The position numbers and the translations under genes were made by a program. Shown here in pieces: positions 16,133-25,400 of a stretch of DNA of 42,897 nt (position 1 is its first letter; every line of letters begins with the position of its first letter). Source of the DNA: Muribaculaceae bacterium Zag1 (GTDB lineage: Bacteria > Bacteroidota > Bacteroidia > Bacteroidales > Muribaculaceae); the NCBI GenBank assembly GCA_002633115.1, contig NWBJ01000117.1, forward strand, positions 40,747 through 83,643, read 5' to 3'. The notes under the pieces were generated by a model. That model ran no database searches and was not told the origin of the DNA. It was given only the letters and a program-made list of their open reading frames with translations.

Positions 16133-16181
16133 TCCACCCAAAATAATTTCTTAATTACCTAACCTGTCTTCTTTTAAACCA

Positions 16182-18557
16182 TCATTTTACTACTAACTTC
16201 ATTGTTTGGGGGCCGCAGTCGGTGGCAGCTGATACCACGTAGAGGCCGGGGGCGAGGGCTACAGTCATGCTCTCTGAGCTGCTGCGACCGCTGAATGCGG
16301 CCTGAGCCATCATCTGGCCGCTCACCGAATAGACTGCCAGGTTCCTAATCGGGCTTGATGCGGTGGCTTTGAGTATGCCTCCCGAGCAAGTGGCGCTGAA
16401 AGCGCGACCACTGTCGGCAACGGCGCTCGAGATGCCAGCGCTCTTCTTTTCTATCTTGATCACAGCCACATCGTTTGAGGGGATATTGACCGTGTAGCCA
16501 TCAGCATTAGGGGTAATCTCTGTGCTATTCCACAGCTCGGTGATAGCGCCAACATTATTGGGATCAATCCCGACGCGGTCAAATTTAATGGTGCGATTTT
16601 CGGCATTATTATCATCGAAATTGTAATGCACCAGATATACGCAATCATCGCTCTCTTTGACAAAGTCGGCATCGCAATAATGCACTGCATACTGGGTGTA
16701 TTTATTTGCCACATCGCCCTCGAGAGGTCGGAACGAACCGCCAAGACGGCCGATGCGATTGATTTCTTCGTTGGTGCCGACGCTGATGGCGCGGTTGCGA
16801 CGGTCGGTTACGCCAGCCTCAGTGGTCTTGCCATCCCAATCGCCATAATAACTGAAGTCATCGCCAAAGAGGGTGAAGCAATTCATGATGCCGGTCATAT
16901 AGCGCATGCGGTTGATGCCATAGCGTTCGCCTCTGAGGCAGAGAGCATCGGGATCATTGTAATTGTACACACGATCCAGCCACCAGCCGAGGCTCTGATT
17001 TGAGAGCACATATTGAGTATCTGACTTAGATTTCCAGGTGTCGCAGCCGCTGCGGCGGGCATGGGTCTTGTTGGGGAATACGGGAGCAATTGAGAAATCG
17101 AGCACAAAGTCATCGCCGGCGGCATCGAGTATGATGTCCATGCCATAGTTGAAAGCGGCAATACCAGTGGTGATAGTGTCGCAATACCATTTGTCGGCCT
17201 CGACAGCGCCATTGCTCATAAAGTCGATTTTGACGAAGCGGTAGCCCCAATTGCGCCAGCGGTCAAAACAGGTGCGAATCAGCATCTCGGTACCCGGGTG
17301 AGTCGGGTCGATGCAATAGCTGCCACCGCCGCACTTGCGGTATTCGCCATTGGCGGTAAGCATGGCTTCGCCCCATTTGTATTGGCCATTGGTGTCGGTC
17401 ATGTCATAATCATGAGCATCCCACCATAGCGAGAAGAAACCAGCATAGAGGCCCGGCACAAGCCCGTAGGCGTCGCAATATGCAGCGAATGAGCGCACCT
17501 GAGCATCGGTCATATTGTCGCTCCAGAATGAATCGAGGCACATGTAGCATACGCCATCCTCAGAGCAGAAATTGGCAGGCACCAACTCATCGGCATAGAA
17601 TTTGGCCACTTCCTTGATGCTCGAATAGTTGACATATTGGGCTTGTTCGCCCCACGACTGCCAGCCCCATACGCTCTCGGGCATATCCTCGGGCATCGGG
17701 CGCTTGGGCGAAATCTCAGCAGTAGCCTCGCCAATGGTTTCAAGGCCAGTGCGCCAATCGGAGAAATAGCCTACCATCACCAGAGGCGACTCAACACGAG
17801 CACCCTTGACCTTGCCATGAACTGTCAGAGCCGGCTCAATGCTGTCGTTGGTGCCCTCATCGGCTATGCCGCCGTACACCTCAAGTTGATCCAGGGTGTT
17901 CTGGCCGCTAACAGTACTGACCACGCCGGTCTTCCAGAGGAAGTGCTCGACCGAACCTACAATCAGCCCCATGCGAGAGGTGACATCGTAGAATGCACCC
18001 ACTTCGTAGCTGGTAGCCTGACCAGCACTCTCCCAATGCAGAGCATCGTAGGTGCGCCAAGCATCGTTGTCAAACGGCATTGTGTATACTCGGTTGTCGC
18101 CACCGGCTGGGAGGAATGTGCTTGCAGCAGTTGTATAGACAGCAGCCACATGGTTGCTCTCGGTGGTGCCAGAATCGGCTATCAAAGCAGCCTCGGTGAA
18201 GAAATAATCTCTCTCAGGGAAAAATTGAAACGTCTGCTCCAAGGCGAGAGAGCCAGCCTTGGTGTAGGTGTATGTGTACCGAATGCCTGATCCAAAGACA
18301 TTGGAGATATTTTCTGATGTAAGGGTTGGCTCAGCATACTCACTTGCGGTGAGCATCTGTCCATCGGGATTGGTGGCGCGCACGGTCACGCCTTTGAGCA
18401 CTGATGTGCCAGCGTAGACGTATTCCACGGTATTGGTATTGGCATCGTAGCGAATCTGCCAATTGCCCTCGTTGATATCGAGGTCGGCTGCAACTGCGGC
18501 TTGGGTCATCAGGCTCAGAGCGGCTATTGCTTGCAGTTTGAGGTTAAACTTTTTCAT
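16182..18557 (-). CDS. Clan GH-D-like glycoside hydrolase with type IX-like C-terminal tail, paralogue 2
   Basis: A 791-residue exported hydrolase, paralogue of the 13886-15895 protein. It has a signal peptide (MKKFNLKLQAIAALSLMTQA), an N-terminal beta-sandwich to about residue 290, and a barrel opening VWGWQSWGEQ. YRFVKIDFMSNG carries the probable nucleophile Asp445, and RRSGCDTWKSK the probable acid/base Asp506; the spacing of 61 residues matches its paralogue (62). The last 85 residues form a separate beta domain ending in TMKLVVK, like a type IX sorting domain, which suggests surface display. Glycan specificity is not readable; an alpha-galactoside or related alpha-linked sugar is the best guess. 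It lies downstream of the propeller gene in the leftward arm. Confidence 0.78.
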   Translation of the reverse strand: MKKFNLKLQAIAALSLMTQAAVAADLDINEGNWQIRYDANTNTVEYVYAGTSVLKGVTVRATNPDGQMLTASEYAEPTLTSENISNVFGSGIRYTYTYTKAGSLALEQTFQFFPERDYFFTEAALIADSGTTESNHVAAVYTTAASTFLPAGGDNRVYTMPFDNDAWRTYDALHWESAGQATSYEVGAFYDVTSRMGLIVGSVEHFLWKTGVVSTVSGQNTLDQLEVYGGIADEGTNDSIEPALTVHGKVKGARVESPLVMVGYFSDWRTGLETIGEATAEISPKRPMPEDMPESVWGWQSWGEQAQYVNYSSIKEVAKFYADELVPANFCSEDGVCYMCLDSFWSDNMTDAQVRSFAAYCDAYGLVPGLYAGFFSLWWDAHDYDMTDTNGQYKWGEAMLTANGEYRKCGGGSYCIDPTHPGTEMLIRTCFDRWRNWGYRFVKIDFMSNGAVEADKWYCDTITTGIAAFNYGMDIILDAAGDDFVLDFSIAPVFPNKTHARRSGCDTWKSKSDTQYVLSNQSLGWWLDRVYNYNDPDALCLRGERYGINRMRYMTGIMNCFTLFGDDFSYYGDWDGKTTEAGVTDRRNRAISVGTNEEINRIGRLGGSFRPLEGDVANKYTQYAVHYCDADFVKESDDCVYLVHYNFDDNNAENRTIKFDRVGIDPNNVGAITELWNSTEITPNADGYTVNIPSNDVAVIKIEKKSAGISSAVADSGRAFSATCSGGILKATASSPIRNLAVYSVSGQMMAQAAFSGRSSSESMTVALAPGLYVVSAATDCGPQTMKLVVK

Positions 18558-18616
18558 ATTTTTGGGTGGTGGGGGTGGAAGATTAGAGTTAAGAGCAAAG
18601 AGTTAAGAGGGGAAGG

Positions 18617-18726
18617 AACCACAGATTCACACAGATTTTCACTGATTCTGATATGAAAAACACCTAAGTGTCTGGATAATAGATTCCACATAAAAATCTG
18701 TGTGAATCTGTGTAAATCCGTGGTTT
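18617..18726. repeat. Dispersed inverted repeat, copy 3 (diverged)
   Basis: The left arm starts AACCACAGATTCACACAG and the right arm ends with GTGTAAATCCGTGGTT. It is related to the elements at 4-72 and 981-1113 but more diverged. It fills most of the 203-base gap between the propeller gene and GH-D-like paralogue 2. Confidence 0.75.
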
Positions 18727-18760
18727 TAAGTTAAGACATAATCTTAACTCTAAGAGGGGA

Positions 18761-20635
18761 TTAGCGGACTACCTTTTCAGCCTTGGTAGTGCCGTTGCTG
18801 AGGATCGATTTCTTGATGTAGACACCATTCTGAGGAGCTGCGTTGAGGCGCTGACCCATGATGTTGTAGTACTCAACTGCTACAGCGTCTGCATCAGCAG
18901 CAATGCTGGTTACGCCCAGAGTCTCAGTTGCGAAAGCTGAACCAAGACGGCCCTGGTTGATGGTCTGTACGCCCCATTGAGCGATTTCGCTGGCCTTGCG
19001 GTTGATGGTGTAGCTGCGAGTGGTGAGGGCGGCGTCAATGCGGTTGGTGAGCACGAAGCCAGTCTCGATGTTGGCGGGAGTGTTGCAAGCGATGGTACCG
19101 TCGGTGAACTTAACGAACACGTTGTAGCGGAGAGCTTGCTCCTCGGTGATTTCGTCTTCGCCAGCTGCCCAGCTGAAGGTCACGCTTGAGCCATTGTCAG
19201 TCATTTCGAGGCCAGTGGGAGCAACAGCGTTCTTGTAGCTCTTCTTGATGCCGGTCGGGCCAGTGGTGCGGGCCATGTTGTGAGCGATTACAACGGTCGA
19301 ACCGCTGCCACGGGGATAACCCATCATGATCACGTCGGCGATGCTCATTTCGTCGTCGCCATAGAAGTCAGCAATTGCTACGCAAGCGCCTGAGCGAACG
19401 CCTGAGAGAGCGCTGTAGTCAGCATCAGCTGTGCGGCTGCCACCGTTGACCACGAGAGCTGCGCCGTCGCCATCGCCGTCAACCTCGCCATTGTAGATGA
19501 TGTCGATCAGACCGTCGTTGTTGAGATCGCACCAGTCGGCTGAACCAACCCTTGTGCCATTGAGGCCGAGGTTAGCAGCGGTGAATTGGCCAGTGCCGTC
19601 GCCGAAGAAGAGGTCAGCACGCTTGTTCCAGCTATTGCCGCTGTCTTCGCCGGTTACGAAGATATCAAGATTGCCGTCGCCGTCATAGTCAAATGCATGC
19701 ACTGAGCCATTCTCTGCGCCAGCTACGTCGAGGGTAGCCTCACGGAATGTGCCGTCGCCATTGCCAAGCAGCACAGCGGTGAGGTCTTTGCCCTTGCTGT
19801 CGCTCCAACCATTGACCACGAGGTCGAGGATGCCGTCGTTGTTGAAGTCGCCGCAAGCCACGCCGCCGTTGCGAGCCTCAGTGATGCCAGCGTCTTCCTT
19901 GAGGATGAAAGCGCCCTTGCCGTCGCCGAGGAAGAGGCCGAAGTTGCCATAGCGAGCGTCGTCGCTGTCGCTGTCCATAGTAGCGTAGATAGTCACGATA
20001 TCCTGGATGCCGTCGCGGTTGAAGTCGCCAACTGCAAACATGTTGTTGCCGTTGTGAGTTTCAGCATAGTTGTCAGATGTATTGTGATCCTTGATAGGAT
20101 TGCCGTTAGCATCGCAGAAGGGGTTGTAGTCGCTGGTGAGATTGCCATTGTCGTCGGTCCAAGTCTCGCATTTCACGAAGGGGCTCTGTACTTCTTCGAA
20201 TACAGGAATACCATCGACCGAACCAGTGTTGCGGAGCACCATAGCTGAGCGGTAGCTGCCCTCGCCGTAGAGGAGAATGTCAACCAGGCCGTCACCGTCG
20301 AAGTCGATGGGAGCGACTGTCATGTGCCAGTCGTTTGAGCCGAGGTTGGAGACGTCCTTGAGGATGTCTTTGTTGGAGGCGCCGATGCCGTCTTCAGCAG
20401 AGGTGAAGCAGATGCCCATGTTGGCAGCCCAGCCCATGCCGATGTCTCGCGAACGGAACAAGAGCTCCTGACGACCGCTTTGGTTGAAGTCGACAAACAC
20501 CATGTTGCCGCGGAAGTTTGAACTTGCGAGGCCCGAGGGGATCTCGCTGGCGCTGACCTCAACGAAGTTGGGCTGAGCAGCGCTGGCAGCCATAGCCACT
20601 GCCATTGCGCCGAGTGAAAGTAAAGTAGTTTTCAT
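18761..20635 (-). CDS. FG-GAP/VCBS seven-bladed propeller protein with type IX-like tail, probable surface glycan-binding protein
   Basis: A 624-residue exported protein. After a signal peptide (MKTTLLSLGAMAVAMAASAA) come seven FG-GAP-like repeats. Five have intact calcium-loop motifs (PIDFDGDGLVDILL, VGDFNRDGIQDIVT, CGDFNNDGILDLVV, AFDYDGDGNLDIFV, WCDLNNDGLIDIIY); the first (VDFNQSGRQELLF) and last (ADFYGDDEMSIADVIMM) are degenerate. This predicts a seven-bladed propeller to about residue 440. A fibronectin III-like domain follows (about 460-560), then a tail with YYNIMGQRL and NGVYIKKS resembling a type IX sorting domain. Right after SusD one usually finds a SusE/F-type glycan-binding lipoprotein; this may take that role by another export route. 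A lyase or hydrolase activity cannot be excluded. Confidence 0.8.
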   Translation of the reverse strand: MKTTLLSLGAMAVAMAASAAQPNFVEVSASEIPSGLASSNFRGNMVFVDFNQSGRQELLFRSRDIGMGWAANMGICFTSAEDGIGASNKDILKDVSNLGSNDWHMTVAPIDFDGDGLVDILLYGEGSYRSAMVLRNTGSVDGIPVFEEVQSPFVKCETWTDDNGNLTSDYNPFCDANGNPIKDHNTSDNYAETHNGNNMFAVGDFNRDGIQDIVTIYATMDSDSDDARYGNFGLFLGDGKGAFILKEDAGITEARNGGVACGDFNNDGILDLVVNGWSDSKGKDLTAVLLGNGDGTFREATLDVAGAENGSVHAFDYDGDGNLDIFVTGEDSGNSWNKRADLFFGDGTGQFTAANLGLNGTRVGSADWCDLNNDGLIDIIYNGEVDGDGDGAALVVNGGSRTADADYSALSGVRSGACVAIADFYGDDEMSIADVIMMGYPRGSGSTVVIAHNMARTTGPTGIKKSYKNAVAPTGLEMTDNGSSVTFSWAAGEDEITEEQALRYNVFVKFTDGTIACNTPANIETGFVLTNRIDAALTTRSYTINRKASEIAQWGVQTINQGRLGSAFATETLGVTSIAADADAVAVEYYNIMGQRLNAAPQNGVYIKKSILSNGTTKAEKVVR

Positions 20636-20673
20636 ATTGGTAATTATTTAGGGGGAAATGTGTTTAAGTAAGA

Positions 20674-20722
20674 AGTAATGAGTAATGAGTAATGAGTAAT
20701 AAGTAATGAGTAATAAGTAAGG
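20674..20722. repeat. Seven tandem copies of AGTAATG
   Basis: Seven 7-base units (AGTAATG, with AGTAATA and AGTAAGG variants) lie about 40 bases before the start of the propeller gene, in its presumed 5' untranslated region. Slippage here could alter expression. No promoter consensus is seen between SusD and the propeller gene. Confidence 0.85.
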
Positions 20723-20755
20723 TGGGCCAATCCGGTTAGACCCACATGGCCCACC
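20721..20755 (-). terminator. Hairpin between SusD and the propeller gene
   Basis: GGTGGGCCA (20721-20729) and TGGCCCACC (20747-20755) form a perfect 9-base stem. It lies 75 bases after the SusD stop and could attenuate read-through, setting a higher level of SusC/SusD than of the downstream genes. Confidence 0.55.
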
Positions 20756-20829
20756 TATCTTTATCAATGGTTACATCCAAATTTATGTAATTTCTACTCT
20801 TGCCTTTTGACTTTTGCCTTTTGACTTAA

Positions 20830-22437
20830 TTAATAGCCGGGGTTTTGGTCGCTGGAGTCCATGTCTTCGTTTTGCGATAGCTCATCGTAGGGGATGGGGA
20901 AGAGCTTGTTATAGTCCTGAAGCGACTGGAAGCGGTTGGCCCACTTGTTGCGCTCGGTCACGAGAGATGGATAGTTGCCTGTGCGGAGGAGGTCGAAGCG
21001 GCGCCAGCGCTCGCAGATGAGCTCGCGGATACGCTCGTCAAGAATCTTCTGGCGGAATTCGTCCTTACTCATCGAGGTCCATTGTTGAGCTTTCTTGTAG
21101 ACCCAGCCGAAGCCGCGTTCACGCACGTAGTTGACCCATTCCAAAGCATAGTCTTGGTTGCCAGTCTCATTGAGGCACTCAGCGTAGAGGAGGCAAGCGT
21201 CGCCAAAGCGGAGCCAGCAGATATTCTTGCCAGAGTAGTACATCGAGTTCTTGCCTGATGATTCAGCACCCATATCGGCAGCGTGGACATCGTTGCGGGG
21301 ATCCTCATATTTCTTGATGTGGGGCTCGAGCTCGTCATAGTCGTCGCCGAGGCCTTCCCATTGCACTGATGAGTAGTCGGCAGTGTAGCCATTGTGGGTA
21401 AAGTCGGTGCGGATAGCCACATCGTAGCGCTGGTCCCCTACTTCCCAGAGGCCGCCCTCTGATTCATAGGTGCGAGCAAACTCGGTGGGGAGGCAGTGGT
21501 CGTAACCGGCGAAGAGACAGCCTTCACCTTCGTCAGGAATTGTACCCTGAGCGGCGCGTGAGCCGGTGAGCCATTGCAGACAGTTGGCCGAGCTTGTGGG
21601 CGAGAATTGCCATTCAAAGATCGACTCCATGGTGTTGGGAGTAGTGTAGTCGTAGAGGTCAGCGTAATCTTCAACCAGGTCGTATGGGCCGTTTTCGCAG
21701 ACTTCCTTGAGATATTCAGTAGCTTTTTCCCAATCGCGGAGGCCAAGATCCTCGGGAGCCGACATGTAAGCGCGAGCAAGCATCATCATAGCGGCATAGC
21801 GGGTAGCGCGCTGAGGATCGTTCTTTTTGGGGCAGTAGTTGGCAGCATTCTGCAGGTCGGTGAATACATACTCCCAGCAGAGGTCGAGGTCCTTGCGATC
21901 CATCTTCTGATCGGGGTTGAGCACATAGTCATGCACGGGGATGCGACCGTAGAGCATCACAAGCTCCATTGCAAGCGAGCCGCGAAGGAAGCAGCACTCG
22001 CCAAGGAGCTGCTCGCGCTGTGAGCCGGATTCGATTGAATCGCTCTCGCTCTGAGGCAGCATATAGCGAATAATCTTTGAGAGCTGGGCGATCTGAGTGA
22101 TGTGGCCATTCCAAACCTGGGTGATATAGGTGTTGGTCGAGTTCATCGATGAGCCACCGTAGTCGAGCGAGCGACGCTCTGCGCCCTCCTTGAGGGCCTG
22201 GTAAGCGCCAGATTGGGTTTCGTCGGTGCCGACCGAGAGGGGGAGCCAGCCATTCTGGGTCACATAGTTGCCGCGCACGTTGTTGTAGATGGTCACCAAG
22301 TTTTGCTCGATGAGGTCGATGTCTTGGAACACAGCGCTTTCGGGCAGACCAGTCTGGCAATCCTCCACGAGGAAGTCGCTGCAAGCGCCCAGAGTAAGGG
22401 CTGCACCTGTGAGTATGAGGATATTTTTGAGTTTCAT
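20830..22437 (-). CDS. susD: SusD-like outer-membrane glycan-binding lipoprotein
   Basis: A 535-residue surface lipoprotein. The signal ends in a lipobox LTLGAC with Cys19. The N-terminal domain (CSDFLVEDCQTGLPESAVFQ) and the TPR-like helical body, including LLGECCFLRGSLAMELVMLY and LRFGDACLLYAECLNETG, are typical of SusD. So is the C-terminal stretch LDERIRELICERWRRFDLLR followed by a SusD-type NPGY end. It binds oligosaccharide on the cell surface and acts as the lid over the SusC channel. It starts 27 bases after susC in the same operon. The number refers to the family; the actual glycan is not known. Confidence 0.95.
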   Translation of the reverse strand: MKLKNILILTGAALTLGACSDFLVEDCQTGLPESAVFQDIDLIEQNLVTIYNNVRGNYVTQNGWLPLSVGTDETQSGAYQALKEGAERRSLDYGGSSMNSTNTYITQVWNGHITQIAQLSKIIRYMLPQSESDSIESGSQREQLLGECCFLRGSLAMELVMLYGRIPVHDYVLNPDQKMDRKDLDLCWEYVFTDLQNAANYCPKKNDPQRATRYAAMMMLARAYMSAPEDLGLRDWEKATEYLKEVCENGPYDLVEDYADLYDYTTPNTMESIFEWQFSPTSSANCLQWLTGSRAAQGTIPDEGEGCLFAGYDHCLPTEFARTYESEGGLWEVGDQRYDVAIRTDFTHNGYTADYSSVQWEGLGDDYDELEPHIKKYEDPRNDVHAADMGAESSGKNSMYYSGKNICWLRFGDACLLYAECLNETGNQDYALEWVNYVRERGFGWVYKKAQQWTSMSKDEFRQKILDERIRELICERWRRFDLLRTGNYPSLVTERNKWANRFQSLQDYNKLFPIPYDELSQNEDMDSSDQNPGY

Positions 22438-22464
22438 TGTTGTAGACTGATTTAAGGGTGGAAA

Positions 22465-25400
22465 TTAGAAGCTAACACTGAGACCGAAGGTGTACTGGCG
22501 AGTGGGAGGATAGTTCCAGTCGTAGTATTCGGGGTCGACGCCGCGGTAGTTGGTGAGGCAGAATACGTTGGTCATAGTGGTGTAGACGCGGAGCTGGCTC
22601 AGGCCGAGGGCCTTGGTCACCTTGGGACCGAACTGGTAGGAGAGCGACAGGGTGCTCAGGCGCAGGAAGTCGGTTTTGTCGAGGGTGAAGTCGGTGTCAG
22701 AGGGATAGATGCGGTTGTAGGTGGTACCGTCGGTGCGGGTGCCGGCGTTGGTGATCACGCGAGGATACTTGGCATTGACATTGTCCTCGGTCCAGCGGTC
22801 GAGCAGGTCGGTCGATGCGTGCCCCAAGCCCACTGAGTTGATGAGGCTCTCATAGTAGCCCGAGAAATCCTTGCCACCGAGCGAGTAGGTGAAGATTGCG
22901 TTGAGGCTGAGGCCCTTCCAGTTGAGGTAGGTGTTGAAGCCGCCGTAGATGAAGGGGTCAGTTGATACGAATTCGCGGTCGTTGTCGGGGTCAATCTTGC
23001 CATCGCCGTTGAGGTCCTTGATGAAGAGGTCGCCGTATTCGGGATTGCTCTTGCCGATGCCAGAGTAGTCAACTCCGCTCCATTCGTCTTCGTTCCAGGT
23101 GTTGGCGATGCCGCCGCAGCGATATACATAGTAGCCATGGATCGACTTGTTGAGGAATACCCAACCGTCACGGCTGGTGCCGTTGCTGATCTCAGTCTTG
23201 CCGCTGTAGAGCTTGGTGATCTTGTTGTGGTCGTGGCTGATGTTGGCGCCGATGGTCCAGGTGAAGTCCTTAGTGGCAACCGGGGTAGCCTCGATAGTTA
23301 CCTCAAAACCGTTGTTGCTCATGTCGCCGATGTTCTCTACGGTGTAGGTATAGCCGGTTGAGTTGGCCAGGTTGTGCTGCATAAGCAGGTCGGTGTTCTT
23401 GATAAAGAATCCGTCGATCGAGAGGCGCAAGCGGTTGTTGAAGAGACCGAGGTCAAGGCCGATGTTGGTTTGCTTCTGCTTCTCCCAGGTCACCTCGGGA
23501 TTGCCGCGATAGCCGTCGGCAGCATAGTTTGACTCTTCGTTAGATACCTGAGGATAGTAGATGGTGTCGTAAGCGTAAGAGCGGATGTCTTGGTTACCAA
23601 CGATACCGTAACCGGCGCGGAGTTTCAGTTTGTAGAGCCAAGTGCGATATTGCTCCATGAATGCCTCGTTGGCGATATCCCAACCGAGAGCGAATGAGGG
23701 GAAGAAGCCCCACTTGTGGCCAGGACCGAATTTGGAGCTGCCGTCATAACGACCGGTAGCGGTGAAGTGGTAGCGGTTGTCGTAGGTGTAGTTGGCGCGA
23801 GCTACGTAGGAGAGAAGAGAATTGTTGGCGAAGCTTGATCCGATGTATTTGTGGATGGTCTCGTTGAGAGCCGAAGCGCCGAGGTTATGGTAGGTGAGGT
23901 CATCGCTGGGGAAGCCTGAACCCTGAGCCATGGTGTAGTTGCTCATGTTCTTCGATGCGGAGGTACCGACGAGAGCGTTGATGCGGTGCACGCCAAAGGT
24001 ATTATCATAGCTGATGGTATTATCCCATTGCCAGTTTTGGTATTCCCAGCGCTCGTTCTTGGCCTTGTTGTTGCCCGAGTTGCCGCGCTTGGCCTCTTGG
24101 ATCTGAGTGGGGGTGTAGTCATACCATGCTTGAGCGATAAACTCATAAGCGAAGGTCGAGCGGATATTCAAGCCCTTGATGGGGTTGATGTTGATGTAGT
24201 TGGCTGAGGTCAGGTAGCTGCGGGTGCGGTCTTGGATTACCTGCTGCGAGTTGAAGGGATTGTAGTCGTTGTTGTTCTCCTCTGAGTGGTTGCGCCAGTA
24301 GGTGGTCATGTAGTCCCAGGTGTAGCGGGTTTCCTCAGTAAAATAGGGAGTCGGATCGAGGAGCGGGTTGGCCTGGAGAGCCTTGTTGTACACGTCGTCA
24401 CTGGGCATGTTGTCGATTTGGCGAGTGTAGGAGGTGTTGGTACCGACTTTGAGCCAAGGCTTGATGTCGCTGCTGATGTTGACGCGGCCGCCGTATTTGT
24501 TCTGCTTGGTGCCAACGATCATACCTTTTACATGGCTGTAGTCGCCCGAGATGAAGATGTTTGTGCCACCAGCGGCTTTCTGGAACGATACGTTGTAGTT
24601 CTCGCTCAAGCCGTTTTGCACTACATAGTCGGTCCAGTCATAGCTATTGCCGCTCAGGAAACCGGCTTTCTCGTCGTCAGAGAATACTGTGGTGTTGCCC
24701 ATAGTGGTGACGCTCTCGCGATAAGCAGCCACATCGGCAGCAGTCAGGCTGGGGTCGCCCCAGGCGTAACCTGCTGAGTAAGCATCGAGACGGAGCTCAT
24801 AGAGCTGCTGGGCGGTCATGCGCTTGGGAGTGCTGGCGCGGGTCTGGATGCCGATCCAGCCGTCAAATGTGATCTGGCCTTCGGGCGATGTACCTTTCTT
24901 AGTGGTGATAAGCACAACGCCGTTGGCACCGCGGCTACCGTAGAGAGCGGTAGCGCTGGCATCCTTGAGCACTTGGATTGATTCGATGTCGTTGACGTTG
25001 ATTGAGTTGAAGAACGAATAGTCGTTGCTCATTACCATACCGTCGACTACATAGATAGGATCAGATCCTGAGTTGTAGGTGTTCGTACCGCGGATCTTAA
25101 TCGAGCCGTCGTCTGAGGGCTTCTGGGCTGCGCTGATTGACACACCAGCCACGCGGCCTTGCAGAGCCTCATTAACAGTGGTGACGGGGCGCTCGCGGAG
25201 AGCATCGCCGTCGATCTGAGCCACCGAACCGGTGAGGTCGCTCTTCTTCATGGAGACACCGACTACGACTACCTCGTCGAGGGCTGTAGAGGTGGGCTCC
25301 ATCTTGATGGTGACAGGCTGTGATGTGGCCTTGAATTCCTTAGAATTGTAACCTATGTAAGAAACTACAATGGTTACGCCTTCGTCGGCCTTGAGGCGGA

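Noticed and set aside
17637-18290. Plus-strand open frame of 217 codons
   Set aside because: Antisense to GH-D-like paralogue 2, with no independent evidence.
20674-20722. CRISPR-like array
   Set aside because: Units are contiguous 7-mers without spacers and no cas gene is present.
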